Assembly (NCBI RefSeq): GCF_014653575.1
Contig: NZ_BNAQ01000004.1
Coordinates: forward strand, 186,001-250,000
Direction: 5' to 3'
Length of the DNA: 64,000 bases
Source: Sphingomonas glacialis
GTDB taxonomy: Bacteria > Pseudomonadota > Alphaproteobacteria > Sphingomonadales > Sphingomonadaceae
The notes below the pieces were generated by a model. That model made no database searches and was not told the DNA's origin. It saw only the letters and a list, made by a program, of their open reading frames with translations. Both the position numbers and the translations under genes were made by a program. Positions 18,114 to 27,286 of the stretch are shown here, piece by piece; position 1 is the stretch's first letter, and each line of letters begins with the position of its first letter.

Positions 18114-19445
18114 TCAGGCGACGGGCACGCCGTACAGATCGTGCTCGTCGGCATCCTCGATGCTGACCGCCACGATGTCGCCCTGCTTGAGGTGGCCGGC
18201 GTCGCGCAGGAAGACCTCGCCGTCGATCTCGGGCGCGTCGGCCTTCGAGCGGCCGGTGGCGCCGCCCTCTTCATCCACCGCGTCGATGATGACGTCGAGC
18301 GTGCGGCCGACCTTGGCCTGGAGCTTGTCGGCCGAGATGCGCGCGGTGAGCTCCATCAGCCGCGCGTAACGCTCTTCCTTGATTTCGTCGGGCACGTGGT
18401 TGGGAAGGTCGTTGGCGGCGGCGCCCTCGACCGGCTCGAAGCGGAACGCGCCGACGCGGTCGAGCTGCGCTCCCTCGAGCCAGTCCATCAGATAGGCGAA
18501 GTCGTCCTCGGTCTCGCCGGGGAAGCCGACGACGAAGGTCGAGCGGATCGCGATGTCGGGGGCGATCGTGCGCCAAGTCTTGATGCGCTCGAGCACCTTG
18601 GTCTCGTTCGCCGGGCGCTTCATCAGCTTGAGCACGTTGCGGCTGGCGTGCTGGAACGGGATGTCGAGATAGGGGAGGATCAGCCCCTCGGCCATCAGCG
18701 GGATGACCTGGTCGACGTGCGGGTAGGGGTAGACGTAGTGCAGGCGCACCCAGGCGCCGAGCTTGCCGAGTTCGCGCGACAGATCCGTCATGTGCGCGCG
18801 GACTTCTTCGCCGTGCCACATGCGCGGCTGGTGGCGGATATCGACGCCGTAGGCCGAGGTGTCCTGGCTGATCACCAGCAATTCCTTGGTGCCCGCCTCG
18901 ATCAGCTTCTCGGCTTCGCGCAGGATCGCATCGGGGCGGCGGCTGACGAGGTCGCCGCGCAAGCTGGGGATGATGCAGAAGCTGCAGCGGTGGTTGCAGC
19001 CTTCTGAGATCTTCAGATAGCTGTAGTGGCGCGGGGTGAGCTTGAGGCCGCTGTCGGGAACGAGGTTGAGGAACGCGCTCGGCGGCATCGGTGCCGCTTT
19101 GTGCACTGCGCCGACGACTTCTTCGTACTGGTGCGCGCCGGTGACGGCGAGGATGCCCGGGAATTTGGCGCGGATCATCTCCGCTTCCTTGCCCATGCAG
19201 CCCGTGACGATGACTCGGCCGTTCTCGGCGATCGCTTCGCCGATCGCTTCGAGCGATTCTTCCTTCGCCGAATCGAGGAAGCCGCAGGTGTTGACGAGCA
19301 CGACGTCGGCGCCGGCATAATCGGGCGACATCGCATAGCCATCGCTGCGCAGCTTGGTCAGGATCCGCTCGCTATCGACCAGATTCTTGGGACAGCCGAG
19401 CGAGACCATGCCGATCTTCGGCGGGGAGGGGAGTGTTGTTGCCAT
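18114..19445 (-). CDS. rimO: Ribosomal protein S12 methylthiotransferase
   Basis: Radical-SAM enzyme that adds a methylthio group to an Asp of ribosomal protein S12. The 443 residues have the UPF0004 domain with cluster ligands Cys18, Cys54 and Cys83. The radical-SAM motif is Cys150, Cys154 and Cys157 (CNHRCSFC), and a C-terminal TRAM domain follows. The N-terminal [17 protein letters not shown] distinguishes RimO from MiaB. The ATG at 19445 begins the conserved region. The frame stays open 49 codons upstream, but that part is basic and unlike the family. Confidence 0.96.
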   Translation of the reverse strand: MATTLPSPPKIGMVSLGCPKNLVDSERILTKLRSDGYAMSPDYAGADVVLVNTCGFLDSAKEESLEAIGEAIAENGRVIVTGCMGKEAEMIRAKFPGILAVTGAHQYEEVVGAVHKAAPMPPSAFLNLVPDSGLKLTPRHYSYLKISEGCNHRCSFCIIPSLRGDLVSRRPDAILREAEKLIEAGTKELLVISQDTSAYGVDIRHQPRMWHGEEVRAHMTDLSRELGKLGAWVRLHYVYPYPHVDQVIPLMAEGLILPYLDIPFQHASRNVLKLMKRPANETKVLERIKTWRTIAPDIAIRSTFVVGFPGETEDDFAYLMDWLEGAQLDRVGAFRFEPVEGAAANDLPNHVPDEIKEERYARLMELTARISADKLQAKVGRTLDVIIDAVDEEGGATGRSKADAPEIDGEVFLRDAGHLKQGDIVAVSIEDADEHDLYGVPVA

Positions 19446-19576
19446 GTGAACGGCGGCACATAGGCGTGTTCGCGCGAATTTTCCAGCGCTAGCCGTCGCG
19501 GCGCTGCGCGCGCGTGCTCTGGCAGGCCGATTCTTGGCTATCGCGGTGGCGCGATCGCATTTATTCCCTCGGCCGC

Positions 19577-20068
19577 ATGACCCATCGCGCATCCTGGCTG
19601 GCCGTGCTGCTCCTCCTGGCGGGGTGTAGTCCCGACCGACCGCCCCCGGCGACGGTTCGCTATGCCGGCCTGCCCGTCAGCGGCAGCGTCGGCGATGCGC
19701 GCCGCGCGGGCTTCACCGACTGCGTCCAGCCCGATTGGGGGCGCCTGCGCTGCCGCCGTCACGACGTGAGGTTCGAAGGCGCGGGGCCGTATGAAGCGGC
19801 GGTCGATCTGGTCGGCCATGATGGCGGCGGCGGGTTCGACCAGCTGACGCTGTGGCACGCGGACGACCAATATGCCGTCTACAAGATCACCGACGCGCTC
19901 GAGAAACAGGGCTGGCAGAATTGCAGCACGGGCGATGGCGAGCGCGGCGACCAGATCGTCTACACGCGCAAGGGCGCGCCGGTCCGCGTCTCGATGGACC
20001 TTAGCTATTGGGGCAAGCGGCGGTTGCGGCTGATCCCCGCATGGAACACGAAGGAGCGACGCTGTTGA
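19577..20068 (+). CDS. Lipoprotein of unknown function
   Basis: A 163-residue predicted lipoprotein. The signal peptide ends in the lipobox LLAGC (Cys at residue 17), so the mature protein is lipid-anchored in the envelope. The rest is a small domain with a few cysteines, ending in a basic segment. No family is recognised. The ATG at 19577 is chosen because it places the signal peptide at the N-terminus. The stop overlaps the TTG start of the next gene, implying a two-gene operon that diverges from rimO. Confidence 0.7.
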   Translation: MTHRASWLAVLLLLAGCSPDRPPPATVRYAGLPVSGSVGDARRAGFTDCVQPDWGRLRCRRHDVRFEGAGPYEAAVDLVGHDGGGGFDQLTLWHADDQYAVYKITDALEKQGWQNCSTGDGERGDQIVYTRKGAPVRVSMDLSYWGKRRLRLIPAWNTKERRC

Positions 20069-20640
20069 GCGAATTTATTCCCGAGGCCCCGCGGCCGCTG
20101 GCAACGCGCTACCGGTTGGTCGCGCATCCCGATCTGCCGCCCACCGCGGTCGAAGCGGTCGATGTCGATGTCATCAGGGACGGCGACACGCTGCTGCTGA
20201 CCTTCATGGTCGAGGGCAACGACCATGTCGCCTTGCCCGATTGGGTCGCGGCGGCGCGCACCGACGATCTCTGGAAGACGACGTGCTGCGAGCTGTTCCT
20301 CGGCGTGGCGGGCGATTCCGGCTATGTCGAGTTCAACTATTCGCCCTCGACTCGCTGGGCGGCGTATCGCTTCGCGGCGCATCGCGCGGGTGGGCACGAT
20401 CTGCCGCTCACGGTCGACCCCCGTGTCGACCGCGGTGATGACAATTCGGCGTATCTCGTCGAAGTCGAGCAATCGCTCTCCGATCTCCCCAGGGGGCCGT
20501 TCGAGATGGCGCTGACCGCGGTGATCGAGGAAACCGACGGCACCAAATCCTTCTGGGCGCTCGCCCACACCGACGGGCCGCCCGATTTCCACAACCGGGA
20601 TTGCTTTATCGCGACCCTCCCGGCCGCCGACCACCCTTGA
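20065..20640 (+). CDS. DOMON-like domain protein
   Basis: A 191-residue protein resembling the DOMON-like/CBM9 beta-sandwich family of proteobacteria. It has LWKTTCCELFLG in the middle, then YVEFNYSPSTRWAAYRF and a C-terminal WALAHTDGPPDFHNRDCF. The ligand is unknown. DOMON domains often bind haem or sugars. The TTG at 20065 overlaps the preceding stop and has AAGGAG nine bases upstream, so it is preferred. An in-frame ATG at 20041 is an alternative but lies inside the lipoprotein gene. No signal peptide is seen, so it is probably cytoplasmic. Confidence 0.75.
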   Translation: MSEFIPEAPRPLATRYRLVAHPDLPPTAVEAVDVDVIRDGDTLLLTFMVEGNDHVALPDWVAAARTDDLWKTTCCELFLGVAGDSGYVEFNYSPSTRWAAYRFAAHRAGGHDLPLTVDPRVDRGDDNSAYLVEVEQSLSDLPRGPFEMALTAVIEETDGTKSFWALAHTDGPPDFHNRDCFIATLPAADHP

Positions 20641-20648
20641 CCCCAATT

Positions 20649-20754
20649 CGTTCCCCGGCGAAGGCCGGGGCCCAGTCGTGGAACAGCGGTTTGCCGACGC
20701 AGCGCTCGCCAACGATCGCGGTCGCGACTGGGCCCCGGCCTTCGCCGGGGAACG
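20649..20754. repeat. Perfect 30-bp inverted repeat pair, CCCCGGCGAAGGCCGGGG type
   Basis: The 30 bases at 20649-20678 are the exact reverse complement of those at 20725-20754. Each arm contains the hairpin CCCCGGC-GAA-GGCCGGGG followed by CCCAGTCG. The exact match suggests recent origin or constraint. It lies between the DOMON-like gene and namZ, which point the same way. A related pair is at 45897-45992. Confidence 0.92.
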
Positions 20755-20779
20755 GACGAACCAGCGAGACCTTTGACCC

Positions 20780-21976
20780 ATGAAATTCGGTATCGATCGC
20801 CTCCTCGCCGACCCCGCCTTGCGCGCCCCGCTAGAGGGCAAGCGCGTCGCCTTGCTCGCGCATCCTGCCTCGGTCACCGCCGACCTGACGCATTCGGTCG
20901 ATGCGCTAATCGCGGCGGGGCTCACTGTCACCGCTATGTTCGGCCCGCAGCACGGCGTACGCGGCGACCTGCAGGACAATATGGTGGAGTCGCCCGACTT
21001 TACCGATCCGACTTACGGCATGCCGGTGTTCAGCCTGTATGGCGAAGTGCGCAAACCCACCGGGCAATCGATGAGCACGTTCGACGTGATGCTGGTCGAC
21101 CTGCAGGATCTCGGCACGCGGATCTACACCTTCATCACGACGCTGCGCTACGTGCTCGAGGCCGCCGCCGAGCACGGCAAGACGGTGTGGGTGCTCGACC
21201 GCCCGAACCCGATCGGCCGGCCGATCGAGGGGCTGACTCTGCTGCCAGGCTGGGAAAGCTTCGTCGGCGCCGGGCCAATGCCGATGCGCCACGGCCTGAC
21301 GATGGGCGAGCTCGGCCACTGGTTCATCGACCTGCTGAAACTCGACGTCGAATATCGCGTCATCGAAATGGAGGGCTGGCAGCCCGACGTCGCGCCGGGT
21401 TTCGGCTGGCCGAGCGACCGCGTGTGGATCAACCCCAGCCCCAACGCCCCCAACGTGATGATGGCGCGCGCTTACCCCGGCACGGTGATGCTCGAGGGCA
21501 CGACGCTGTCCGAAGGCCGCGGCACGACGCGTCCGCTCGAACTGTTCGGCGCCCCCGATATCGACGCCCGCGCGGTCGTGGTCGAAATGCGTCGGCTGGC
21601 GCCCGAGTGGCTCGATGGCTGCCAGCTGCGCGACATCTGGTTCGAGCCGACTTTCCACAAGCATGTGAAGACCTTATGCAACGGTGTTCACATCCATGCG
21701 GAGGGTCCGGGCTATCATCACGCCGCGTTCCGTCCATGGCGCGTCCAGGCGCTGGCGTTCAAGGCGATCCGTGGGTTGTATCCCGATTACGATCTGTGGC
21801 GCGATTTCCCGTACGAATATGCCTTTGGGAAATTGCCGATCGACGTGATCAATGGCGGCCCGGGCTTGCGCGAGTGGACCGACGACTCGGCAGCGACGCC
21901 GCGCGACTTGGACGCGATGACACAGCCCGACGAGGCCGATTGGGCCGAGTCGCGGGCGCGTTTCCTGCTCTATTGA
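20780..21976 (+). CDS. namZ: Exo-beta-N-acetylmuramidase NamZ family (DUF1343)
   Basis: Member of the DUF1343 family, whose Bacillus subtilis representative NamZ releases N-acetylmuramic acid from cell-wall fragments (GH171). The 398 residues show the family segments FGPQHGVRGDLQDN, LVDLQDLGTRIYTF, VLDRPNPIGR and a C-terminal region with WINPSPNAPN. No signal peptide is evident at the chosen ATG, so a cytoplasmic role in muropeptide recycling is more likely than secretion. It follows a palindromic repeat pair. Nearby genes include a CHAP amidase, but they are not in an operon with it. Confidence 0.88.
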   Translation: MKFGIDRLLADPALRAPLEGKRVALLAHPASVTADLTHSVDALIAAGLTVTAMFGPQHGVRGDLQDNMVESPDFTDPTYGMPVFSLYGEVRKPTGQSMSTFDVMLVDLQDLGTRIYTFITTLRYVLEAAAEHGKTVWVLDRPNPIGRPIEGLTLLPGWESFVGAGPMPMRHGLTMGELGHWFIDLLKLDVEYRVIEMEGWQPDVAPGFGWPSDRVWINPSPNAPNVMMARAYPGTVMLEGTTLSEGRGTTRPLELFGAPDIDARAVVVEMRRLAPEWLDGCQLRDIWFEPTFHKHVKTLCNGVHIHAEGPGYHHAAFRPWRVQALAFKAIRGLYPDYDLWRDFPYEYAFGKLPIDVINGGPGLREWTDDSAATPRDLDAMTQPDEADWAESRARFLLY

Positions 21977-22130
21977 GCGATAGGACGGATACGACACTCG
22001 TTTCGTCGCGCTTGCGCAACGACTCGGGGGTGTGACGGGATTCGAAGGTGGCGCTTCATCCCTCGGTATTCCATGACAATTCTATCGATTGCCGGCCCGG
22101 GGGGGTCGTATCGTGTGCCGGAGAAACGTC

Positions 22131-22274
22131 GTGGAATCCGATCGTCACTTCTACATGCGCCGTGTCGTCGCAGAACGCCTTGCCGCCGCTCGCGCCGTTA
22201 CCGAGGAGGGCCGCCAGCGCCGCCTCGTCCTCGTCGAGACCTATCTGCAGAAACTCCAGGCGATGCCGGCCTGA
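22131..22274 (+). CDS. Small basic helical protein, 47 residues
   Basis: A very short gene with coding-like composition. The product is one long amphipathic helix rich in Arg, Glu, Ala and Leu (VVAERLAAARAVTEEGRQRR), ending just before the stop of the opposite-strand VWA gene. A GTG start at 22131 has GGAG about 8 bases upstream. Similar small proteins with an E-DRHFY-like N-terminus seem common in sphingomonads, but the function is unknown. An in-frame ATG eight codons later is an alternative start. Confidence 0.5.
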   Translation: MESDRHFYMRRVVAERLAAARAVTEEGRQRRLVLVETYLQKLQAMPA

Positions 22275-22280
22275 CCCGGA

Positions 22281-23459
22281 TCACCGCTTGCGCGTCAACT
22301 CGCGCATCGCCTCGTCGAGGCCGGCGAGCGTCAGCGGGTACATCCGGTCGGTCATCAGCTCGCGGATGATGCGCAGGCTCTGCGAATAGCCCCATTGCTG
22401 TTCGGGGATCGGGTTGAGCCACACCGCCGCTGGGTAGGTGTTGGTCAGCCGATGCATCCACACCGCGCCCGATTCCTCGTTGAAATGCTCGACCGAGCCG
22501 CCGGGATGCGTGATCTCGTACGGGCTCATCGAGGCATCGCCGACGAACACCAGCTTGTAATCATGGCCGAACTTGTGGAGCACGTCCCACATCGGCGTCC
22601 GTTCGGAAAAGCGGCGGGTGTTGTCCTTCCAAACGCCCTCGTACGGGCAATTGTGGAAATAGAAGAATTCGAGGTTCTTGAACTCGGTCGTCGCCGCCGA
22701 GAACAGCTCCTCGCAGAGCTTGACCCACGGGTCCATCGATCCCCCGACATCGAGGAACAGCAGCAGCTTGACCGCATTGCGCCGCTCGGCGCGCATCACG
22801 ACGTCGAGCCAGCCCTGCCGCGCGGTGCCAGCGATCGTCGCGTCGATATCGAGCTCGTCCGCCGCGCCGTCGCGCGCGAACTTGCGCAGGCGGCGCAGCG
22901 CGATCTTGATGTTGCGGGTGCCGAGCTCCTTGGTGTTGTCGAGGTTCTTGAAGTCGCGCTGGTCCCACACCTTCAGCGCGCGCTTGTGGACGCTTTCGCC
23001 GCCGATACGGACGCCCTCGGGATTGTAGCCGCTATTGCCGTACGGGCTGGTGCCGCCGGTGCCGATCCACTTGCTGCCGCCTTGGTGGCGCTCGTGCTGC
23101 TCGTCGAGCCGCTTCTTGAGCGTCTCCATGATCTCGTCCCACGAACCGAGCGATTCGATCTTCGCCATTTCCTCAGGGCTGAGATATTTCTCGGCGACGG
23201 CCTTCAACCAGTCGGCGGGGATATCGGCGCTGGTCTGGCCGAAGGTGGTGGCGATGCCCTTGAACACCTTGGCGAAGACCTGGTCGAACTTGTCGAGCAG
23301 CCCCTCGTCCTTCACGTAGACGGCGCGCGACAGATAATAGAAATCCTCGGGCGTGCGGTCGATCACTTCGGCGTCGAGCGCCTCGAGCAGGAGCAGATGC
23401 TCCTTGAGGCTGGCGGGGATGCCGGCGGCGCGGAGCTCGTCGAGGAAATTTAGGAACAT
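22281..23459 (-). CDS. VWA-domain protein, CoxE-like partner of MoxR ATPase
   Basis: A 392-residue cytoplasmic protein. The N-terminal half is helical, and the C-terminal half is a von Willebrand A domain with a metal-binding site DVGGSMDPW near residue 240. Ser/Thr and Asp residues follow at FVGDASMSPYE. Such proteins act with MoxR-type AAA+ ATPases as chaperones for metal insertion or complex maturation. The matching MoxR gene is at 25574, on the same strand but separated by two unrelated genes. The substrate is unknown. Confidence 0.88.
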   Translation of the reverse strand: MFLNFLDELRAAGIPASLKEHLLLLEALDAEVIDRTPEDFYYLSRAVYVKDEGLLDKFDQVFAKVFKGIATTFGQTSADIPADWLKAVAEKYLSPEEMAKIESLGSWDEIMETLKKRLDEQHERHQGGSKWIGTGGTSPYGNSGYNPEGVRIGGESVHKRALKVWDQRDFKNLDNTKELGTRNIKIALRRLRKFARDGAADELDIDATIAGTARQGWLDVVMRAERRNAVKLLLFLDVGGSMDPWVKLCEELFSAATTEFKNLEFFYFHNCPYEGVWKDNTRRFSERTPMWDVLHKFGHDYKLVFVGDASMSPYEITHPGGSVEHFNEESGAVWMHRLTNTYPAAVWLNPIPEQQWGYSQSLRIIRELMTDRMYPLTLAGLDEAMRELTRKR

Positions 23460-23468
23460 GGCGCCATG

Positions 23469-24851
23469 CTAGGGCCGGCGCTCGTACAGTGTCCAGTGGG
23501 ATCCGGACAGGCCATGCGCGCGCGCGGACGCAAAGGCGCGATAGCGTACCCCGCATCGGACCGGATCGACCGGGAAGGTCTCGCCCTTGAACCGATCGAC
23601 GAACAGGAAGCGGACGGGCTTGCACCCGGGGGCCAGGACCCTGATCGGGTAGTGCAGATGCGCTGCGGCAACCTCGAGCATCGCTTGTCCCATCCAGCGG
23701 TCGATGACCACCACGCCACCGCGCGGCGCGCGCGCGCGCATCGCGATGATCGCTTGGGTGGGGTCTCCGCGCTGGTTGCGGATGAGGTCGACATCCTGCC
23801 ACAGGCTGCCGGCGGTTATTCCTGCCAGCGCGAGCAAAGCGAGTCCGCGGTGCCACCCGCCCCGCGCGATCATCGTTCCGCTGGCCTCGGCGATCAGCAA
23901 CAGCAAGGCAAGCGCTGCCACCAGGTAATAGCGCGGGTGCCCGGGATTGCCGGCGTGGAGGATGGCGAGGGTCACCGGAAACGCCGCTATCGCAAGCGTA
24001 TAGAAGATCGCGCGGTCGGTGCCGAGACGCCGCGCCAGAACCACCAGGATCAGCGCGGCGGGCATCAGCCAGAGCGAAACGATCGGCCAGCCAATCGTGT
24101 AGCCGAGCATCTCGACGATCGCGTGGAGGAAGAGCAGAAGCTCGAACGGTTTGTAATCGCCGAATTGAAACCCCAGCGGGCTGGCCAAGGCCGCCCCGGC
24201 GAGGACGCCGAGCACGATGCCGAGCGTGATCACCGCTGGAAAGAACAGGACGAGCGCCCGCCTCGCGGCCACGACCACGCCGTGTCGCGCGTACAGCGTC
24301 AAGCACACCCAGCCGATCAGGGCAATGCAGCCGAACAGCATCGTCAGTTGCGACAGCGCGCCGAGCGCAAAGCACAAGGCCAGCCGCATCCGCGTACGCT
24401 CGCCGCGTTCGTCGACCAGCCAGCGATCGATGAGCAGGATCGCGAGGAGCAAGGCGAGCGACATGCCCGCATAGCCGCGCGCTTCCGATCCCATCGTCAC
24501 GACCATCGGCGAGACGGCGAACAGCAGCGCTGCGATCAGCGCGATGCCGTGGCTGCGTCGGCGAAAGATCTCCGCGGCGACGGGAATCGCCAATGTGCCA
24601 GCGACGATCGACAGCGCGCGCTGCAGCAATGGGGGCGCGTCGAATCCGACGAACTGCAACCATAGCGAATTGAGATGGTGATTGTTGTCGTGATTGATCT
24701 TGAGGAAAACCCCGAGCGGCGTCCCCGCCATGTGCGCGAGCTCGGCCGACCACGCTTCATCGAGCCACAGCCCGCCCGTCGCCGCGGCGGTTCGCAGGCC
24801 GAGGCCAAGCAGCATGATCGCCGCGAGGAAGAAGGAAAATTGCCGCTGCAC
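23469..24851 (-). CDS. GT39/ArnT-like membrane glycosyltransferase
   Basis: Integral membrane protein of 460 residues with about 10-11 hydrophobic segments. It resembles the dolichyl/undecaprenyl-phosphate-sugar glycosyltransferase superfamily. The acidic pair in LWLDEAWS near residue 30, in the first periplasmic loop, fits the catalytic site of that superfamily. It would transfer a sugar from a polyprenyl carrier to a lipid or protein in the periplasm. The acceptor is unknown. The start is a GTG at 24851. It ends 10 bases before the VWA gene, on the same strand. Confidence 0.8.
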   Translation of the reverse strand: MQRQFSFFLAAIMLLGLGLRTAAATGGLWLDEAWSAELAHMAGTPLGVFLKINHDNNHHLNSLWLQFVGFDAPPLLQRALSIVAGTLAIPVAAEIFRRRSHGIALIAALLFAVSPMVVTMGSEARGYAGMSLALLLAILLIDRWLVDERGERTRMRLALCFALGALSQLTMLFGCIALIGWVCLTLYARHGVVVAARRALVLFFPAVITLGIVLGVLAGAALASPLGFQFGDYKPFELLLFLHAIVEMLGYTIGWPIVSLWLMPAALILVVLARRLGTDRAIFYTLAIAAFPVTLAILHAGNPGHPRYYLVAALALLLLIAEASGTMIARGGWHRGLALLALAGITAGSLWQDVDLIRNQRGDPTQAIIAMRARAPRGGVVVIDRWMGQAMLEVAAAHLHYPIRVLAPGCKPVRFLFVDRFKGETFPVDPVRCGVRYRAFASARAHGLSGSHWTLYERRP

Positions 24852-24910
24852 TCGATACGCCCCCCGATACGGCGGGTCTAGCGACGCGATGTTGCGCGAT
24901 GGTTAACGCT

Positions 24911-25474
24911 TTACCGAACGTACGAGTCGATCAGCGCACCGACATAATCGGGATCGCGTCCGGTGAGTTCGGGGGCGGGCTGGGCGCGGCTGCCATGATC
25001 GAGCGTGCTGCCATAAACGAAGCCGTAGGTCGGGTAGATCGTGCTCCCCAGGCCATCCATGTCGCGGTACCACACCTTGACCGCGCTCCAGTCGCCGCGT
25101 GGCGAAACGTCGGTGAGCGTGACGTCCTGCTCGGCATGGCCGCGTTCGCCGTTCTGGCGCGACCAATTGGCGTGCGTCACCATCACGACATGGCTGTCGA
25201 CCACGCGACTGATCACCGCGACATGGCCGAGCGGCAGCCGCGACGTGCGTTCGAACACGATCACCGCGCCAGGGCGGGGGATATCGCCGCGCTGATACCG
25301 TCCCGCGGCTTGCGTCCACCAGGTCCAGGCGTCGCCATAGATCGCGATGCCCGAGGCCGCGCGCGCGAACGGTACGCACTGGCCGACATAGTCGAGCAGC
25401 GAGGTCTTCGCGCCTGCGGGCATACCGAGCGGCAGCAGCGCGGCCGCGAACAGCAAGGGAAAAAGGTTACGCAT
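24911..25474 (-). CDS. Secreted CHAP-domain amidase/endopeptidase
   Basis: A 187-residue exported protein with a signal peptide (residues 1-22) and a CHAP domain. The candidate catalytic residues are Cys33 (GQCVPFAR), His84 (LGHVAVI) and Asn103 (HANWSR). CHAP enzymes cut peptidoglycan cross-bridges or stem peptides, or act as related amidases. The mature protein has no binding domain. It lies between the MoxR and membrane glycosyltransferase genes, on the same strand. Confidence 0.85.
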   Translation of the reverse strand: MRNLFPLLFAAALLPLGMPAGAKTSLLDYVGQCVPFARAASGIAIYGDAWTWWTQAAGRYQRGDIPRPGAVIVFERTSRLPLGHVAVISRVVDSHVVMVTHANWSRQNGERGHAEQDVTLTDVSPRGDWSAVKVWYRDMDGLGSTIYPTYGFVYGSTLDHGSRAQPAPELTGRDPDYVGALIDSYVR

Positions 25475-25573
25475 ACAGGCATCCGATACCGGGTGCCCCC
25501 CAAAGACCGCGTAACGGGAAAGGGTTTAAGCTGAGGTTACCATCGTTCGACCGGACCCCGCGCGATCAACCGC

Positions 25574-26428
25574 TCAGCCCTTGTTCTGCTGTCGTTTGGC
25601 CATGAAGGCGAGGCGTTCGAACAGCATCACGTCCTGCTCGTTCTTGAGCAGCGCGCCGTGCAGCGGCGGGATCGCCTTGGTCGGATCGCGGTTCTGCAAC
25701 ACGTCGAGCGGCATGTCCTCGTGGAGCAGCAGCTTGAGCCAGTCGAGCAATTCGCTCGTGCTCGGCTTCTTCTTGAGGCCGGGGACGTCGCGCACGTCGT
25801 AGAAGATATCCATCGCGCGGTTGACGAGGATCTTCTGGATGCCGGGGAAGTGGACGTCGACGATCGCCTGCATCGTCGCACGGTCGGGAAATTTGATGTA
25901 GTGGAAGAAGCAGCGGCGTAGGAATGCGTCGGGCAGTTCCTTCTCGTTGTTGCTGGTGATGATGACGATCGGGCGCTCGATCGCGCGGACCGTTTCCTTG
26001 GTTTCGTAGACATGGAATTCCATGCGATCGAGTTCCTGCAACAGATCGTTGGGGAATTCGATGTCGGCCTTGTCGATCTCGTCGATCAGCAGGACGGGGG
26101 GCGTGTCGCGCGTAAAGGCTTCCCACAATTTGCCGCGGCGGATGTAATTGGCGATGTCGTGGACCCGTTCGTCGCCGAGCTGACCGTCGCGGAGCCGCGC
26201 GACGGCGTCATATTCGTACAGGCCTTGCTGTGCCTTGGTGGTCGATTTGATGTTCCACTCGATCAGCTCGGCACCCAGCGCCTTGGCGATCTCATACGCG
26301 AGCACGGTCTTGCCGGTGCCGGGCTCGCCCTTGACGAGCAGCGGCCGGCGCAGCGTGACGGCGGCGTTGACCGCGACCTTGAGATCGTCGGTCGCGACAT
26401 AGCCCTGTGTGCCCTCGAAACGCTTCAT
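25574..26428 (-). CDS. MoxR-family AAA+ ATPase
   Basis: AAA+ chaperone-like ATPase of 284 residues. Walker A is GEPGTGKT (residues 34-41), Walker B is LLIDEID, and sensor 1 is ITSNNEKELP, followed by an arginine finger in FLRRCFF. Proteins of this group work with VWA-domain partners, and a suitable one is encoded at 22281. The C-terminal lid contains KKKPSTSELLDWLKLL. A CHAP and a glycosyltransferase gene lie between it and the VWA gene. All four genes share the strand. Confidence 0.94.
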   Translation of the reverse strand: MKRFEGTQGYVATDDLKVAVNAAVTLRRPLLVKGEPGTGKTVLAYEIAKALGAELIEWNIKSTTKAQQGLYEYDAVARLRDGQLGDERVHDIANYIRRGKLWEAFTRDTPPVLLIDEIDKADIEFPNDLLQELDRMEFHVYETKETVRAIERPIVIITSNNEKELPDAFLRRCFFHYIKFPDRATMQAIVDVHFPGIQKILVNRAMDIFYDVRDVPGLKKKPSTSELLDWLKLLLHEDMPLDVLQNRDPTKAIPPLHGALLKNEQDVMLFERLAFMAKRQQNKG

Positions 26429-26500
26429 CGCTGCAATCCCGTTTCATTTGAATACCGGGTACGGCGATAGAGGGAAACGGGGGCGCAGCGCAAGCCGCGG

Positions 26501-27163
26501 CTAGAGCCGATCGCGCGCGATCGCGCGCGCCTCGATCAAGTCGCACAGGCCACGATGCTGCGCGAAGGTTTGTTGCGCACCGAACGCCATCGCGCGGCGG
26601 ACCGCAGCGCTGGCGCCGTGGCCTTCGGCGATCGTCTTGGTTTCGGCGATGTCGGGAAGCTGCGTCGCGGCGATCGTCGAGCCGGCCCGGCGCGCCGCCG
26701 CATCGAGGATTGCGCGGAAGGCGTGCCAGTCGATCACCAGCGCGAGCGCCGCGCCGGTCGAGCAGCCCGCGCGATCCGACCGCGCGAGCATGTCGAAGGT
26801 ATGGCGCATCGCGGCGAAGGCGGCGTCGCTCTCGGCCTGGCCCGGTGTCGATGGCAGTGGCCCGACCGCGGCCGTCAGATGCGCGAGGTAGCCGCGTTCG
26901 AGTTGGAAGCCCTCGGCGGCCGCGGCGATCCAGCGATTGTCGAGCTTGGCCACGCTGCGTCGCGCGGCTTCGTCGAACAGATCGTTGAGCCGGCCGTGGA
27001 CCGAGCACAAGGCGTGCACGGCATCGGCGAGGTCGCGCCCGGCAGCGCCAGGCGCCGACAGCCGCCGGAACAGCGTGTGCCCGGCAACGCCGTCGTCGAT
27101 CGCCAAGGCCGCGATGCAGCCTGCGTCTGCCGCTGTCGTGGAATGATTGGATGCGATCGCCAT
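26501..27163 (-). CDS. Hypothetical all-helical protein
   Basis: A 220-residue cytoplasmic protein predicted to be mostly alpha-helical and rich in Ala, Arg and Asp. Segments such as LARSDRAGCSTGAALALVIDWHAFRAIL suggest a compact domain. No enzymatic motif or membrane segment is seen and no characterised family is recognised. The ATG at 27163 is preferred over upstream in-frame codons because coding quality drops before it. It lies upstream of moxR on the same strand, with 72 bases between them. Confidence 0.65.
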   Translation of the reverse strand: MAIASNHSTTAADAGCIAALAIDDGVAGHTLFRRLSAPGAAGRDLADAVHALCSVHGRLNDLFDEAARRSVAKLDNRWIAAAAEGFQLERGYLAHLTAAVGPLPSTPGQAESDAAFAAMRHTFDMLARSDRAGCSTGAALALVIDWHAFRAILDAAARRAGSTIAATQLPDIAETKTIAEGHGASAAVRRAMAFGAQQTFAQHRGLCDLIEARAIARDRL

Positions 27164-27286
27164 GAGCTCCGTATTGTCCCTCTTGTCCCGAGCCGGAAGT
27201 GGCGCGGGCGTTGTTCGCTGCGAGGAGTGCAACAAAGGGATATACCGAACCGCGTAAAGAGCTGGTTTAGAGGCAGTTAAGGGTAC

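Noticed and set aside
24899..24906. ATGGTTAA, a CtrA half-site on the minus strand, before the glycosyltransferase gene
   Set aside because: Only one half-site is present and an eight-base match can occur by chance. No second TTAA is at the right spacing.
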